From: an uncultured SAR86 cluster bacterium
Lineage (GTDB): Bacteria > Pseudomonadota > Gammaproteobacteria > Magnimaribacterales > D2472
Reading direction: 5' to 3'
DNA: 39,413 nt
Assembly: GCA_902605165.1 (NCBI GenBank)
Contig: CACLBJ010000007.1
Location: forward strand, 1-39,413
In this document: positions 18,299 to 25,772 of the stretch, piece after piece
How the letters are laid out: every line of letters begins with the position of its first letter
Position numbering within the stretch: position 1 is the first letter of the stretch
Notes under the pieces: generated by a model
What the model saw: only the letters and a program-made list of their open reading frames with translations
Database searches by the model: none
Told to the model about the DNA's origin: nothing
Made by a program: the position numbers and the translations under genes

Positions 18299-19686
18299 AT
18301 TACTTCTTCGCATTAATTTTCTTAACTTTGGGTCTATCTGCTCTATTTTTTAGTAAAGCTATGATTACCTTCTTTTTAAAGATTGCTAATGACGACGGGC
18401 TTTCCAAAAGAGTTGGTCTAGCAATAGGCATTCCAGGCTTGGCATTATTAATTTTTATTCTTAATATCGATAATTGGCATTACAGGATGTGGAGCATAAT
18501 TTCCTTTCTATTTGGATTCGGTTTCTTCTTGAGAGGGTTATTTTTTATATTTTTTAGAAAGTTTTTAGTTGGTACTTTCGAAAAGATGATAGATATGGGA
18601 AAAGTAATAAATGTTTTTGCATTTTTAGTTACGATTTGTCTTACAGTACTTACAGTAAGTCGAGATTATGTTGGGCCAATAGAAGATATTTCAGATTGCT
18701 CAAATGGATCAAAGTTAGAAGTTTATTGTGTGGTCTCAAATCCTGAAGATATTTTAAAAACGCCAGATGAAAAATACTTTATTGTTAGCGAGTTTGGAGG
18801 AATAAAGCCATATGAGGAATCAAAAGAAGGAGGCCTTGCTCTCTTTAATTTAAATACAAAAATGAGAGAAGACTTAGATATTACATTGGGTTCAAATGTT
18901 TGGGGCGATCCAAAGTGTCAAAGAAAAGACTTACGTTTTGGCCCTCATGGTATTGATCTTAATAAAAGATATGATGGTAGTTACCAGCTTGCGGTAGTTA
19001 ATCACTACCCACAGGAGTCAGTAGAGTTCTTTGAGTTAGTTTTTGATAAAGACTGGTCTTTGATTTGGAGAGGATGTGTCTCTATTCCTAAAAAGTATTA
19101 TATAAATGATATTACGATTGAAAGCAGCGGATCATTCTTCACAACCCATATGTATCCTAGAGATACTTCTATAAATCAGTTGCTGAGCGCAGCTACATTT
19201 AAATACCCTACTGGAGTAGTTTTGTTTTGGAATAAGTTTGAGTTTGAGGAGCTTTCTTTTACAAATAGTGGTCAGCCTAATGGAATTGCGAAAAAAAATA
19301 ATATTCTTTATGTTGCAAATAATTTAAGCGACACAGTAAAAGCATATGATCTAACCAAAAAAGAAGAAGTTTTTAGTTTTGGTATCAATGGTCCAGATAA
19401 CTTAGTTATTGATGAAAATTCAATTTGGGTGACAAGCTTAAATCATGAAACATTTGATGTTATAGCTAAATGTGATGGATATACTTTAAAGGGTATCGAA
19501 AAAGATCATATGATCTGCTCACTGCCATTTAAGGTCATTGAACTTAGCACCAAAGATCTTATGCCAATAAATATTTACACTTTTAATGAAAATAAGGCTG
19601 CATTTCCTACAGTGGCACTGCCTGATGGAGATTCTGTTTGGGTTGGCTCTTTCTCACTTGATAGATTAGTTAGTTTCAAAAATTAA
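18289..19686 (+). CDS. Membrane-anchored paraoxonase/arylesterase-like beta-propeller protein
   Basis: A 465-residue protein with two parts. Residues 1-125 hold about four hydrophobic helices (roughly 4-22, 43-60, 67-90 and 105-123). Residues 128-465 read as a six-bladed propeller placed on the far side of the membrane. The propeller resembles paraoxonases. PHGID gives His220, VVNH His239, YIND Asn273, QPNG Asn331 and GPDN Asp370-Asn371. These match the PON1 catalytic dyad His115/His134 and calcium ligands Asn168, Asn224, Asp269-Asn270. The spacings 19 and 34 between the first three are the same as in PON1. A calcium-dependent lactonase or arylesterase role is therefore likely; the native substrate is unknown. 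It starts 10 bp inside the upstream hydrolase gene. Confidence 0.78.
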   Translation: MALNYFFALIFLTLGLSALFFSKAMITFFLKIANDDGLSKRVGLAIGIPGLALLIFILNIDNWHYRMWSIISFLFGFGFFLRGLFFIFFRKFLVGTFEKMIDMGKVINVFAFLVTICLTVLTVSRDYVGPIEDISDCSNGSKLEVYCVVSNPEDILKTPDEKYFIVSEFGGIKPYEESKEGGLALFNLNTKMREDLDITLGSNVWGDPKCQRKDLRFGPHGIDLNKRYDGSYQLAVVNHYPQESVEFFELVFDKDWSLIWRGCVSIPKKYYINDITIESSGSFFTTHMYPRDTSINQLLSAATFKYPTGVVLFWNKFEFEELSFTNSGQPNGIAKKNNILYVANNLSDTVKAYDLTKKEEVFSFGINGPDNLVIDENSIWVTSLNHETFDVIAKCDGYTLKGIEKDHMICSLPFKVIELSTKDLMPINIYTFNENKAAFPTVALPDGDSVWVGSFSLDRLVSFKN

Positions 19687-19688
19687 TT

Positions 19689-20510
19689 ATGCAAAATTTT
19701 TGCCTTGAGAATTTAGATGTTTCCTTGGATCAAGGTATTTTAGATACTCATAAAGGAAGCTTCGGCCATCTTTTGATAGCGAGCGGTGATACTGGTTATG
19801 GCGGTGCTGGCATAATTGCATCTGAAGCTGCCATCATGTCAGGTTGCGGTCTTGTTACTCTAATTACAAAAAAAGAGCATATTCAATCTTCTTTATCGAG
19901 AAATCCTGAAGTCATAGCTTTAGGTGTTGATGGTCGTCAAGATGCAGAAGGCTTTTTGAAAGATCAAAAAAATCTCTTAATTGGTCCTGGCTTAAGGAAA
20001 TCCGTATGGTCTGAACAACTTTGTGAACTCTTTCTTACTAGTGCTGAAAGAAATGAAAATACTAATATTATTATTGATGCTGGGGGGCTTTACTACATTA
20101 AAGAGTTTGGCTGTCCTCCGAATGCAATTATCACTCCACATCCTGGAGAGGCTGCGATGTTACTCGATTGCTCAATTGAAGAGTTACAGAAAAATAGATT
20201 AGAAGCTGCAGAAGAACTCTATAAAAAATACAACTGTTTAATCATCTTAAAAGGTTATCAAACTATAGTATTTGATGGGGAAGCATATCAGTGTACTGAT
20301 GGGGGTCCTGCTCTTTCAACTGCAGGAACAGGAGATGTCCTTGCTGGCCTAATTGGCTCTTTTTTGGCACAAGGTCTAAGCAAGACAGATGCAGCTAAAT
20401 TCTCCGTTGCTATTCATGGTGCAGCAGGTGATAAATTTTCTAGAAATAAGAGGATAAGAGGATTAACTGCAACCAAGCTAATTAAAATTATTAATGAGGA
20501 GATGTTATGA
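19689..20510 (+). CDS. nnrD: ADP/ATP-dependent (S)-NAD(P)H-hydrate dehydratase, stand-alone
   Basis: NnrD repairs hydrated NADH and NADPH, damaged cofactors, back to the normal form. The 273-residue protein is the ribokinase-like dehydratase domain alone. It shows HKGSFGHLLIASG (22-34), LLIGPGL (96-102), IIIDAGGL (127-134), TPHPGEAAMLL (149-159) and the catalytic AGTGDVLAG (212-220). In E. coli this domain is fused to the NnrE epimerase domain, which is absent here, so the epimerase would have to be encoded elsewhere or be missing. It starts 2 bp after the paraoxonase-like gene and overlaps tsaE by 4 bp. The order nnrD-tsaE-amidase is conserved in gammaproteobacteria. Confidence 0.92.
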   Translation: MQNFCLENLDVSLDQGILDTHKGSFGHLLIASGDTGYGGAGIIASEAAIMSGCGLVTLITKKEHIQSSLSRNPEVIALGVDGRQDAEGFLKDQKNLLIGPGLRKSVWSEQLCELFLTSAERNENTNIIIDAGGLYYIKEFGCPPNAIITPHPGEAAMLLDCSIEELQKNRLEAAEELYKKYNCLIILKGYQTIVFDGEAYQCTDGGPALSTAGTGDVLAGLIGSFLAQGLSKTDAAKFSVAIHGAAGDKFSRNKRIRGLTATKLIKIINEEML

Positions 20511-20941
20511 AATTCTTTTTGAAGGATCCGGATGCAACTGCTAATTTTGGGATCGAGATTTCAAAACTTATTTCAGACTCAAAAAATAATGTTTTTGAAA
20601 TTCATTTAGTTGGAGAACTTGGGGCTGGTAAAACATTTCTTACTAAATCAATTTTAAACTCCTTCGGCTGGCATGGAATCGTAAAAAGCCCAACATATAC
20701 ATTATGTGATGAATATGAGACTGAGGATATTTTGTTTTTACATGTTGATTTATATAGGCTCACTGACATCTCTGAGATACAAATCTTAGATCTTGATAGG
20801 CCATCAGAAAAAATTAAAGTTATCATCATTGAATGGCCAGAAATCATCGGTGACTCAAGAACCTTTGATTTGAAAGTTAGCTTGAGCTATAAAGATGAAG
20901 GAAGAGAAGCATTGTTAGAAAATAAATTAGTAAACAAATGA
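20507..20941 (+). CDS. tsaE: tRNA threonylcarbamoyladenosine synthesis ATPase TsaE
   Basis: TsaE is the small ATPase that works with TsaB and TsaD to place threonylcarbamoyl on A37 of ANN-decoding tRNAs. The 144-residue protein has the P-loop GELGAGKT (36-43), the conserved SPTYTL segment, HVDLYRL (Walker B-like region) and IIEWPE. Length is typical. The start overlaps nnrD by 4 bp (ATGA) and the stop overlaps the amidase gene by 4 bp, consistent with translational coupling across the three genes. Confidence 0.95.
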   Translation: MKFFLKDPDATANFGIEISKLISDSKNNVFEIHLVGELGAGKTFLTKSILNSFGWHGIVKSPTYTLCDEYETEDILFLHVDLYRLTDISEIQILDLDRPSEKIKVIIIEWPEIIGDSRTFDLKVSLSYKDEGREALLENKLVNK

Positions 20942-22179
20942 AAAGGAACCTAGTTGCAATCCTAATTTTTTCATTACATCAAGCAGTCTTTTCTAATCAA
21001 TTAGACTTTGTGGGAATTGGTGAAAAAAACAAATCTTATAATCTAGAATTTTCTCTGGAAAAAACTGCTCTTATAGTTGCTCAATCTTTTAACTCTCCTT
21101 TCAGCATCTCTCTAGAGTTTAAGGAAACCTCACTGAAAGAAGATTTTGATCTAAAGCAAAACTACCCGATTAAAAATATTAAGTCTTACTCTTCAGACAA
21201 TAATTCAATAATTGAAATATTTTTCTATGATCCTGTCTCATGGCAAAAGCCACAACAAATCAAAACAGAAAATGGCATTAAAGTCTTGTTATCACTGGAT
21301 CACAATAAGGAGATCAAGAAAATGACTAGAGAGGCAATTGTGATGATTGATGCTGGCCATGGCGGTAGAGATCCTGGAGCAATTGCAAAATCTCATAATG
21401 TGATGGAGAAAGACATAACCCTATTAATTGCAAATGAATTATTTAGAACACTCGAAGATACTGACGGGTATAAGCCAGTGCTGGTAAGAGAAGATGATTC
21501 ATTTATTTATTTAGATCAAAGATATCAAAAAGCGAGGCAAAATAGTGGAGATATTTTTGTTTCAATCCATGCGGATGCTTTTAGTCTTCCTTCTGTTAAA
21601 GGTGCTGCTATATACATTTGGTCTGAAGAAGCTTCCAGTAATTCAGCAAAAAGTCTCTCTAAGAAAGTAAGTTCTGTTCGAGTTGATGAGTTTGATTTTG
21701 ATGAAGATTTAGCAAGATCGAAATATCCCATGATGTATGAAAAGAAGAAGGAAAAAAGTCTTCAACTTGGCAAAAAAATATTAGATCAGCTCAAGCGTGA
21801 TCCTTATACACATCTTCATAAAAAAAGAGTTGAATATGCAGACTTTAGAGTTCTTAAATCTTTGGATGTACCCTCAGTTCTAATTGAATCTGGCTTCATT
21901 TCTAATTCGGAAGATGCGGAAAGGCTTCAAGGAAAGCCTGGTAGAAGAATGATCGCTAGATCACTTTTTCTGGGTATAAATAATTATTTTAAGGAAAATC
22001 TTGAAGACGATTTTTTTATTTATGATGCTGAGGGTTACTTAACCTACACAGTCCAAAGAGGTGATGTTCTTTCAGAAATTGCCATTCGTTTTGGAGTTCC
22101 TGTTATGGACATAATTAATACTAATTTGATTAGAGATGAGGCCATCTTTCCTGGGCAACGAATTAAGATCAAGATTTAA
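20938..22179 (+). CDS. amiB: N-acetylmuramoyl-L-alanine amidase with AMIN and LysM domains (AmiB/AmiC type)
   Basis: This periplasmic zinc amidase removes stem peptides from peptidoglycan glycan chains, mainly at the septum. The 413-residue protein has an N-terminal signal peptide (NLVAILIFSLHQAVFS), an AMIN-like beta domain (about 25-125), the Amidase_3 domain and one C-terminal LysM (about 370-413, YTVQRGDVLSEIAIRFGVP). Zinc ligands are in IDAGHGGRDPGA and SIHADAF, and the catalytic glutamate is in LIESGFIS. AmiB of E. coli also ends in LysM and follows tsaE. In E. coli mutL comes next; here priA on the other strand lies 1 bp away. The symbol rests on gene order as well as sequence. Confidence 0.92.
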   Translation: MKRNLVAILIFSLHQAVFSNQLDFVGIGEKNKSYNLEFSLEKTALIVAQSFNSPFSISLEFKETSLKEDFDLKQNYPIKNIKSYSSDNNSIIEIFFYDPVSWQKPQQIKTENGIKVLLSLDHNKEIKKMTREAIVMIDAGHGGRDPGAIAKSHNVMEKDITLLIANELFRTLEDTDGYKPVLVREDDSFIYLDQRYQKARQNSGDIFVSIHADAFSLPSVKGAAIYIWSEEASSNSAKSLSKKVSSVRVDEFDFDEDLARSKYPMMYEKKKEKSLQLGKKILDQLKRDPYTHLHKKRVEYADFRVLKSLDVPSVLIESGFISNSEDAERLQGKPGRRMIARSLFLGINNYFKENLEDDFFIYDAEGYLTYTVQRGDVLSEIAIRFGVPVMDIINTNLIRDEAIFPGQRIKIKI

Positions 22180-22180
22180 A

Positions 22181-24148
22181 CTATTGATAATCGATTGGAT
22201 TAAAGTCCACTGACCATCTCACTTTGAGTCTTTTTTGTTTTTCTATGTATCCTTCAACTAAATTTTTAGTGTTTTTATGAAGTGTTGGCAGAGTTTTTGC
22301 TTTTAGTAATAGAGAGTGTCTAAAATTCCCTCTTATTTTTGAGATAATATCTGGAAGCGGTCCAATACATTCACAATTTGTTTCTTTTTCTAAATACTTA
22401 CGAGCCTTGTTTAAGAAATTAACATTACTGGTTTTATTTGGTGATGAAGCTCTTAAAATTGCAAGAGATGAAAATGGCGGAAGATTTGCTGCTTCATATT
22501 CTTTAAGCAAATGTTTAGAAAACTCTAAGTAGTCTCCGCTACTTAAGATATTTAAATATTCATTATCTAAAAGATTAGATTGGACTATTATTTTAGACTT
22601 TCCTGATCTTCCAACTCTTCCGGTGACTTGAATTAAAAGTTGTGAAAGTTTCTCAACTGCATTCACTTCATGGCTTACTAGGCCTAAATCTGCATCTATA
22701 ACAATTCCTAGCTCTACGTCAGAAAAATCATGGCCTTTAGCAATCATTTGGGTGCCAACTAAGAAAGCTTTTTTTGTATCGCTAATTTCTGATAACAATT
22801 TTTCTAGAGAACCTTTTTTTCTTGTTGAGTCTAGATCAAGCCTTACCATAGGGACACTTGGAAACTCTTCACACAAAAAAGATTCTATTTGTTGAGTTCC
22901 TACACCCTCTGAAGTAAGTTTGGTGCTCTCACATTCCGGACAGCTATGCGGTACTCCAAAGGATGTATCACATCTGTGACATCTTAGTCTGGCACTATCT
23001 TTATGATATACAAGACGTGAGTTGCATGAACTACACATAGCGGTCCAATTACAATCTGTGCACTTGAATACTGGAGAATACCCTCTTCTATTTATAAATA
23101 TTAATACTTTCTTATCTTTTGATATTGTCTTATCAATTAAAGATAGTAGGTTGGTATCTATTCCTGATTTTCTATCTAAAAAGTGAGAATTTAATATTGA
23201 GAACTTAGGAGGGTTTTTGTCATTGACTCTTTTTGGAATAGAGAAAAATTTATACTTTCCTTTATCGACTAAATGCAGCATCTTCAGCGAGGGAGTAGCT
23301 GATGCAAGAATAATCGGGATTTTTCTATCTTGCGCCATTTTAATCGCAACATCTTTAGCAGAAAACTTTAAACCTTCCTGCTGCTTAAAAGATGCATCAT
23401 GTTCCTCATCAATAATTATCAAAGAAAGTTTTTGGAGAGGAACAAAAAGGGAGGATCGTGTTCCTATTAAAACTCTTAGTTCTCCAGACTTAGACTTTTT
23501 CCATGTTTCAAATCTCTCTTTAGAGGTTTTCTTTGAATGATATGTGCCAATGTTTTCTCCAAACCTTTTTTTAAATCTTTGCTCTAATTGAGGCGTCAGA
23601 CTTATCTCAGGAATTAGTAATAAGCATGATCCACCTTTCTTAAGTGCCTCTTCAACAAGTCTCATATAAACCTCAGTTTTTCCAGAGCTTGTAACTCCAT
23701 GGAATACGCATGGATCAAAACCATCTAATTTACTTAAAAATTTAAATGCTCTTTGTTGGTGAGAAGTAAGAGAAAATCTTTTGTCATCATCATTTACTTC
23801 ATACTCATTGAATTTTATTTCAGGACTCTCGCAATAAAAATCTTTTCTTAGCTTTGGAGGTAAAAAGTTAGAAAAAACTTCGCCTCGTGAATATATATAA
23901 AAATCTGAGACCCAATTAAGAGTTTTTAACGCCAAAGCATCAAAAGTTGGCTTTTCATCTAACAACTTTTCAATTTTTGTGGTTTTGAAAGCTGGTTTTG
24001 GTGATTGTCTGCAAACTACTCCAACTACCTCTCTCTTATTGAATAAAACCTTTACCCTCGATCCAGCCTGAATCTTTTCATCACTAGAATACGTAAAATC
24101 TTTTCTTACCGGAACTGGTATTGAAACTGAATAGTAAAATTTTTCCAT
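22181..24148 (-). CDS. priA: Primosomal replication helicase PriA
   Basis: PriA is the superfamily 2 helicase that recognises stalled forks and reloads the replisome. The 655-residue protein has the 3'-DNA-binding N-terminus (SIPVPVRKDFTYS), Walker A GVTSSGKTE, the DEEH box in IIDEEHDASFKQQEGLK, and ILASATPS. It has eight zinc-binding cysteines in two groups (CTDCNWTAMCSSC and CHRCDTSFGVPHSCPEC) and the TGRVGRSGK motif. It is about 75 residues shorter than E. coli PriA. The length difference cannot be localised by eye, but no core motif is lost. It is divergent from rpmE2 and convergent with the amidase gene. Confidence 0.97.
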   Translation of the reverse strand: MEKFYYSVSIPVPVRKDFTYSSDEKIQAGSRVKVLFNKREVVGVVCRQSPKPAFKTTKIEKLLDEKPTFDALALKTLNWVSDFYIYSRGEVFSNFLPPKLRKDFYCESPEIKFNEYEVNDDDKRFSLTSHQQRAFKFLSKLDGFDPCVFHGVTSSGKTEVYMRLVEEALKKGGSCLLLIPEISLTPQLEQRFKKRFGENIGTYHSKKTSKERFETWKKSKSGELRVLIGTRSSLFVPLQKLSLIIIDEEHDASFKQQEGLKFSAKDVAIKMAQDRKIPIILASATPSLKMLHLVDKGKYKFFSIPKRVNDKNPPKFSILNSHFLDRKSGIDTNLLSLIDKTISKDKKVLIFINRRGYSPVFKCTDCNWTAMCSSCNSRLVYHKDSARLRCHRCDTSFGVPHSCPECESTKLTSEGVGTQQIESFLCEEFPSVPMVRLDLDSTRKKGSLEKLLSEISDTKKAFLVGTQMIAKGHDFSDVELGIVIDADLGLVSHEVNAVEKLSQLLIQVTGRVGRSGKSKIIVQSNLLDNEYLNILSSGDYLEFSKHLLKEYEAANLPPFSSLAILRASSPNKTSNVNFLNKARKYLEKETNCECIGPLPDIISKIRGNFRHSLLLKAKTLPTLHKNTKNLVEGYIEKQKRLKVRWSVDFNPIDYQ

Positions 24149-24154
24149 AATTTA

Positions 24155-24182
24155 TTGTAAAGATTTCCTTATTTGGTATAGT
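24155..24182 (+). promoter_or_regulatory. Promoter for the rpmE2-rpmB transcript
   Basis: TTGTAA at 24155-24160 and TATAGT at 24177-24182 are separated by 16 bp and form the best sigma70-like promoter in the priA/rpmE2 gap. Transcription would begin near 24189, just upstream of the duplicated leader. This call is by eye. Confidence 0.5.
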
Positions 24183-24189
24183 TCTCAGC

Positions 24190-24262
24190 CTAAATTAAGA
24201 TTTTATTATGAAAAAGGGCATACACCCTAATTTGGTTTTATTATGAAGAAAGGCATACATCC
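24190..24262 (+). repeat. Tandem duplication of the rpmE2 translation start (period 35 bp)
   Basis: A unit of about 35 bp that starts near CCTAA, contains TTTTATTATGAA and ends after the seventh codon of L31 occurs twice in tandem. The first ATG is at 24208 and the second, the rpmE2 start, at 24243. From TTTTATT onward, 26 of the first 28 to 30 aligned bases match. The three differences inside codons 1-7 are all synonymous (AAA/AAG, AAG/AAA, CAC/CAT). Upstream of the ATGs the copies also align, with a one-base gap. See the leader ORF entry for the coding consequence. Confidence 0.85.
24208..24246 (+). CDS. 12-codon leader ORF copying the L31 N-terminus
   Basis: This short ORF encodes [12 protein letters not shown] and ends in TGA. 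Its first seven residues are identical to the first seven of the ribosomal protein L31 encoded just downstream. The TGA overlaps the rpmE2 ATG as ATGA, so ribosomes that finish the leader are placed on the rpmE2 start. The upstream AAGA (24197-24200) is a weak ribosome-binding site. The ORF arose by the tandem duplication described separately. It could be a translated regulator of rpmE2, or a recent accident of replication slippage. Expression is not shown. Confidence 0.5.
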   Translation: MKKGIHPNLVLL

Positions 24263-24491
24263 TGAATATCGTGAAGTTCTTTTCCATGATATTAGTGTGG
24301 ATGAGTATTTTTTAATTAGCTCAACCCTAAAAACTGACAAAACAAAAGAGTGGGAGGATGGAAAGACATATCCATACTATCCTTTGGATGTATCTTCTGC
24401 TTCGCATCCTTTTTATACTGGCAAACAAAAAATTCTTGATACTGGTGGAAGAGTACAGAAATTTGAAAAAAGATTTGGTAAGAAATCATGA
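24243..24491 (+). CDS. rpmE2: 50S ribosomal protein L31 type B
   Basis: L31 sits at the ribosomal central protuberance and forms part of the bridge to the small subunit. This 82-residue protein is the type B, zinc-free form: it reads [17 protein letters not shown], then [20 protein letters not shown] and [10 protein letters not shown], and lacks the four zinc-binding cysteines of classical L31. In many bacteria type B is used under zinc shortage; here it is linked to rpmB, so it may be the main L31. No cysteine-type rpmE is in the window. The last 4 bp overlap rpmB (ATGA). Translation probably depends partly on the leader ORF that ends at its start codon. Confidence 0.95.
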   Translation: MKKGIHPEYREVLFHDISVDEYFLISSTLKTDKTKEWEDGKTYPYYPLDVSSASHPFYTGKQKILDTGGRVQKFEKRFGKKS

Positions 24492-24724
24492 GCAAAGTTT
24501 GTCAAGTAACTGGTAAGTCACCTCAAGCTGGGAATCATGTTTCTCATGCAAAAAATAGAGTTAAGCGTAAGTTTTTTCCAAACCTTCATAGTCATAAATT
24601 TTGGGTGGAATCCGAAAATCGTTTTGTTACTCTCAAAGTGTCTGCAAAAGGCATGAGAGTTATTGATAAGAAAGGTATCGAAGAAGTCTTAAAAGATATT
24701 AGATCTCGCGGAATTAAAGTCTAA
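24488..24724 (+). CDS. rpmB: 50S ribosomal protein L28
   Basis: L28 is a small protein of the large ribosomal subunit. The 78-residue sequence matches gammaproteobacterial L28 throughout: [16 protein letters not shown] at the start, then [20 protein letters not shown] and [18 protein letters not shown]. The usual partner rpmG (L33) does not follow; instead rpmB overlaps rpmE2 by 4 bp upstream and ends 1 bp from the convergent iron-binding protein gene. There is no room for a separate terminator between these two genes. Confidence 0.97.
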   Translation: MSKVCQVTGKSPQAGNHVSHAKNRVKRKFFPNLHSHKFWVESENRFVTLKVSAKGMRVIDKKGIEEVLKDIRSRGIKV

Positions 24725-24725
24725 A

Positions 24726-25724
24726 TTAATTATATCCTGCTATTTGCGCAATAAAGACTGCATCGCTTTGCATTGATCCAAGCTTATCAACCTGAATAAG
24801 ATCTTCCTTAAAATCACCCCAAGCCTCTATTACTGGATGAAGAGGAATTCCATCTACAGTTGGATATTCTTTGTTTGCTTTAGCATACATCTCCTGGGCT
24901 GTATCTGATGAAAGCCATTCGAGCAATTTAATTGAAGAACTCTTGTTGTTAGACCATTTGACAAGGCCTGCTCCTGAAATATTCACATGTACGCCTCTAT
25001 CTTCTTGATTTGCCCAAAAAATTCCAAGATTTTCTACTGAATTGCTTTCAATGAGCCTTGCTAGATAATAGGTATTCACAACAGTTAGGCTGCAATTTCC
25101 AGCCTCAACTGCTTTTAGAACATTAGTGTCGCTAGAGAAAACTGGTTCAGCCAGATTGTTAACCCAGCCTTTTACTACCCTTTCAGTCCTTTCAGATCCA
25201 TTTGCCTCAATCATGCTTGCAATTAATGATCTGTTATAGACTTTTTTTGAAGTTCTTAAGCAGAGTTTGCCCTTAAACTCCTTTGTTGCTAGTGCTTCGT
25301 AGGTACTTAAATCTTCTGGATCTACATCTATCTTTGAATAAACTATTGTTCTCGCCCTTTTAGAGAAGCCAAACCATTGATTATTAATATCTCTAAGATG
25401 TTGAGGTATCCTTGCAGAAAGAGCTTCTGATTCAACAGGATCAAATATTCCTTTATCTGCAGCTTGCCACAAGACTCCTGCATCCACGGTCATAAATATA
25501 TCTGCATCTGTACCTGATCCCTCTACTGCAATCCTTTCCATTAACTGCTGTGCATCTCCCGATAAAATAGTTACCTGGATTCCTGTTTCTTCAGTAAAAA
25601 CATTTAAGAGATTTTCTATCAATTGCGGCTGACGAGAAGTATAAATAACAATCTCATCATCATTGACTTGCTCAAAGGAGCATGATGACAAAAATATAGT
25701 TAAAGCTAGAATATAATTTTTCAT
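24726..25724 (-). CDS. Iron(III) ABC transporter substrate-binding lipoprotein (FbpA/FutA family)
   Basis: A 332-residue periplasmic iron-binding protein that would deliver Fe3+ to an inner-membrane ABC importer. It begins with a lipoprotein signal (YILALTIFLSSC, Cys15), then IVIYTSRQPQLIENLLNVF, the hallmark of the FutA/FbpA family. Further motifs are LSGDAQQLMERI, ADIFMTVDAG, and the tyrosine pair in VVNTYYLARLI, which binds iron in characterised members. No permease or ATPase gene is adjacent, so its importer must be encoded elsewhere. A near-perfect Fur operator lies 11 bp before the ATG, so iron repression is very likely. It is the last gene after pepP and ubiH on this strand but has its own promoter region. 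Confidence 0.93.
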   Translation of the reverse strand: MKNYILALTIFLSSCSFEQVNDDEIVIYTSRQPQLIENLLNVFTEETGIQVTILSGDAQQLMERIAVEGSGTDADIFMTVDAGVLWQAADKGIFDPVESEALSARIPQHLRDINNQWFGFSKRARTIVYSKIDVDPEDLSTYEALATKEFKGKLCLRTSKKVYNRSLIASMIEANGSERTERVVKGWVNNLAEPVFSSDTNVLKAVEAGNCSLTVVNTYYLARLIESNSVENLGIFWANQEDRGVHVNISGAGLVKWSNNKSSSIKLLEWLSSDTAQEMYAKANKEYPTVDGIPLHPVIEAWGDFKEDLIQVDKLGSMQSDAVFIAQIAGYN

Positions 25725-25735
25725 GCATCCATTCT

Positions 25736-25756
25736 AAATGATAATCATTATCATTT
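25736..25756 (-). promoter_or_regulatory. Fur box upstream of the iron-binding protein gene
   Basis: A 21-bp inverted repeat with 10-bp arms (AAATGATAAT, one central base, ATTATCATTT) that pair without mismatch. It contains most of the classical Fur consensus repeat GATAAT. It lies in the 48-bp gap between the ubiH-family gene and the iron-binding lipoprotein gene, 11 bp from the start codon of the latter. Fur-Fe2+ binding there would block the promoter in iron-replete cells. Confidence 0.92.
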
Positions 25757-25772
25757 AAACAGGGATGGTATA

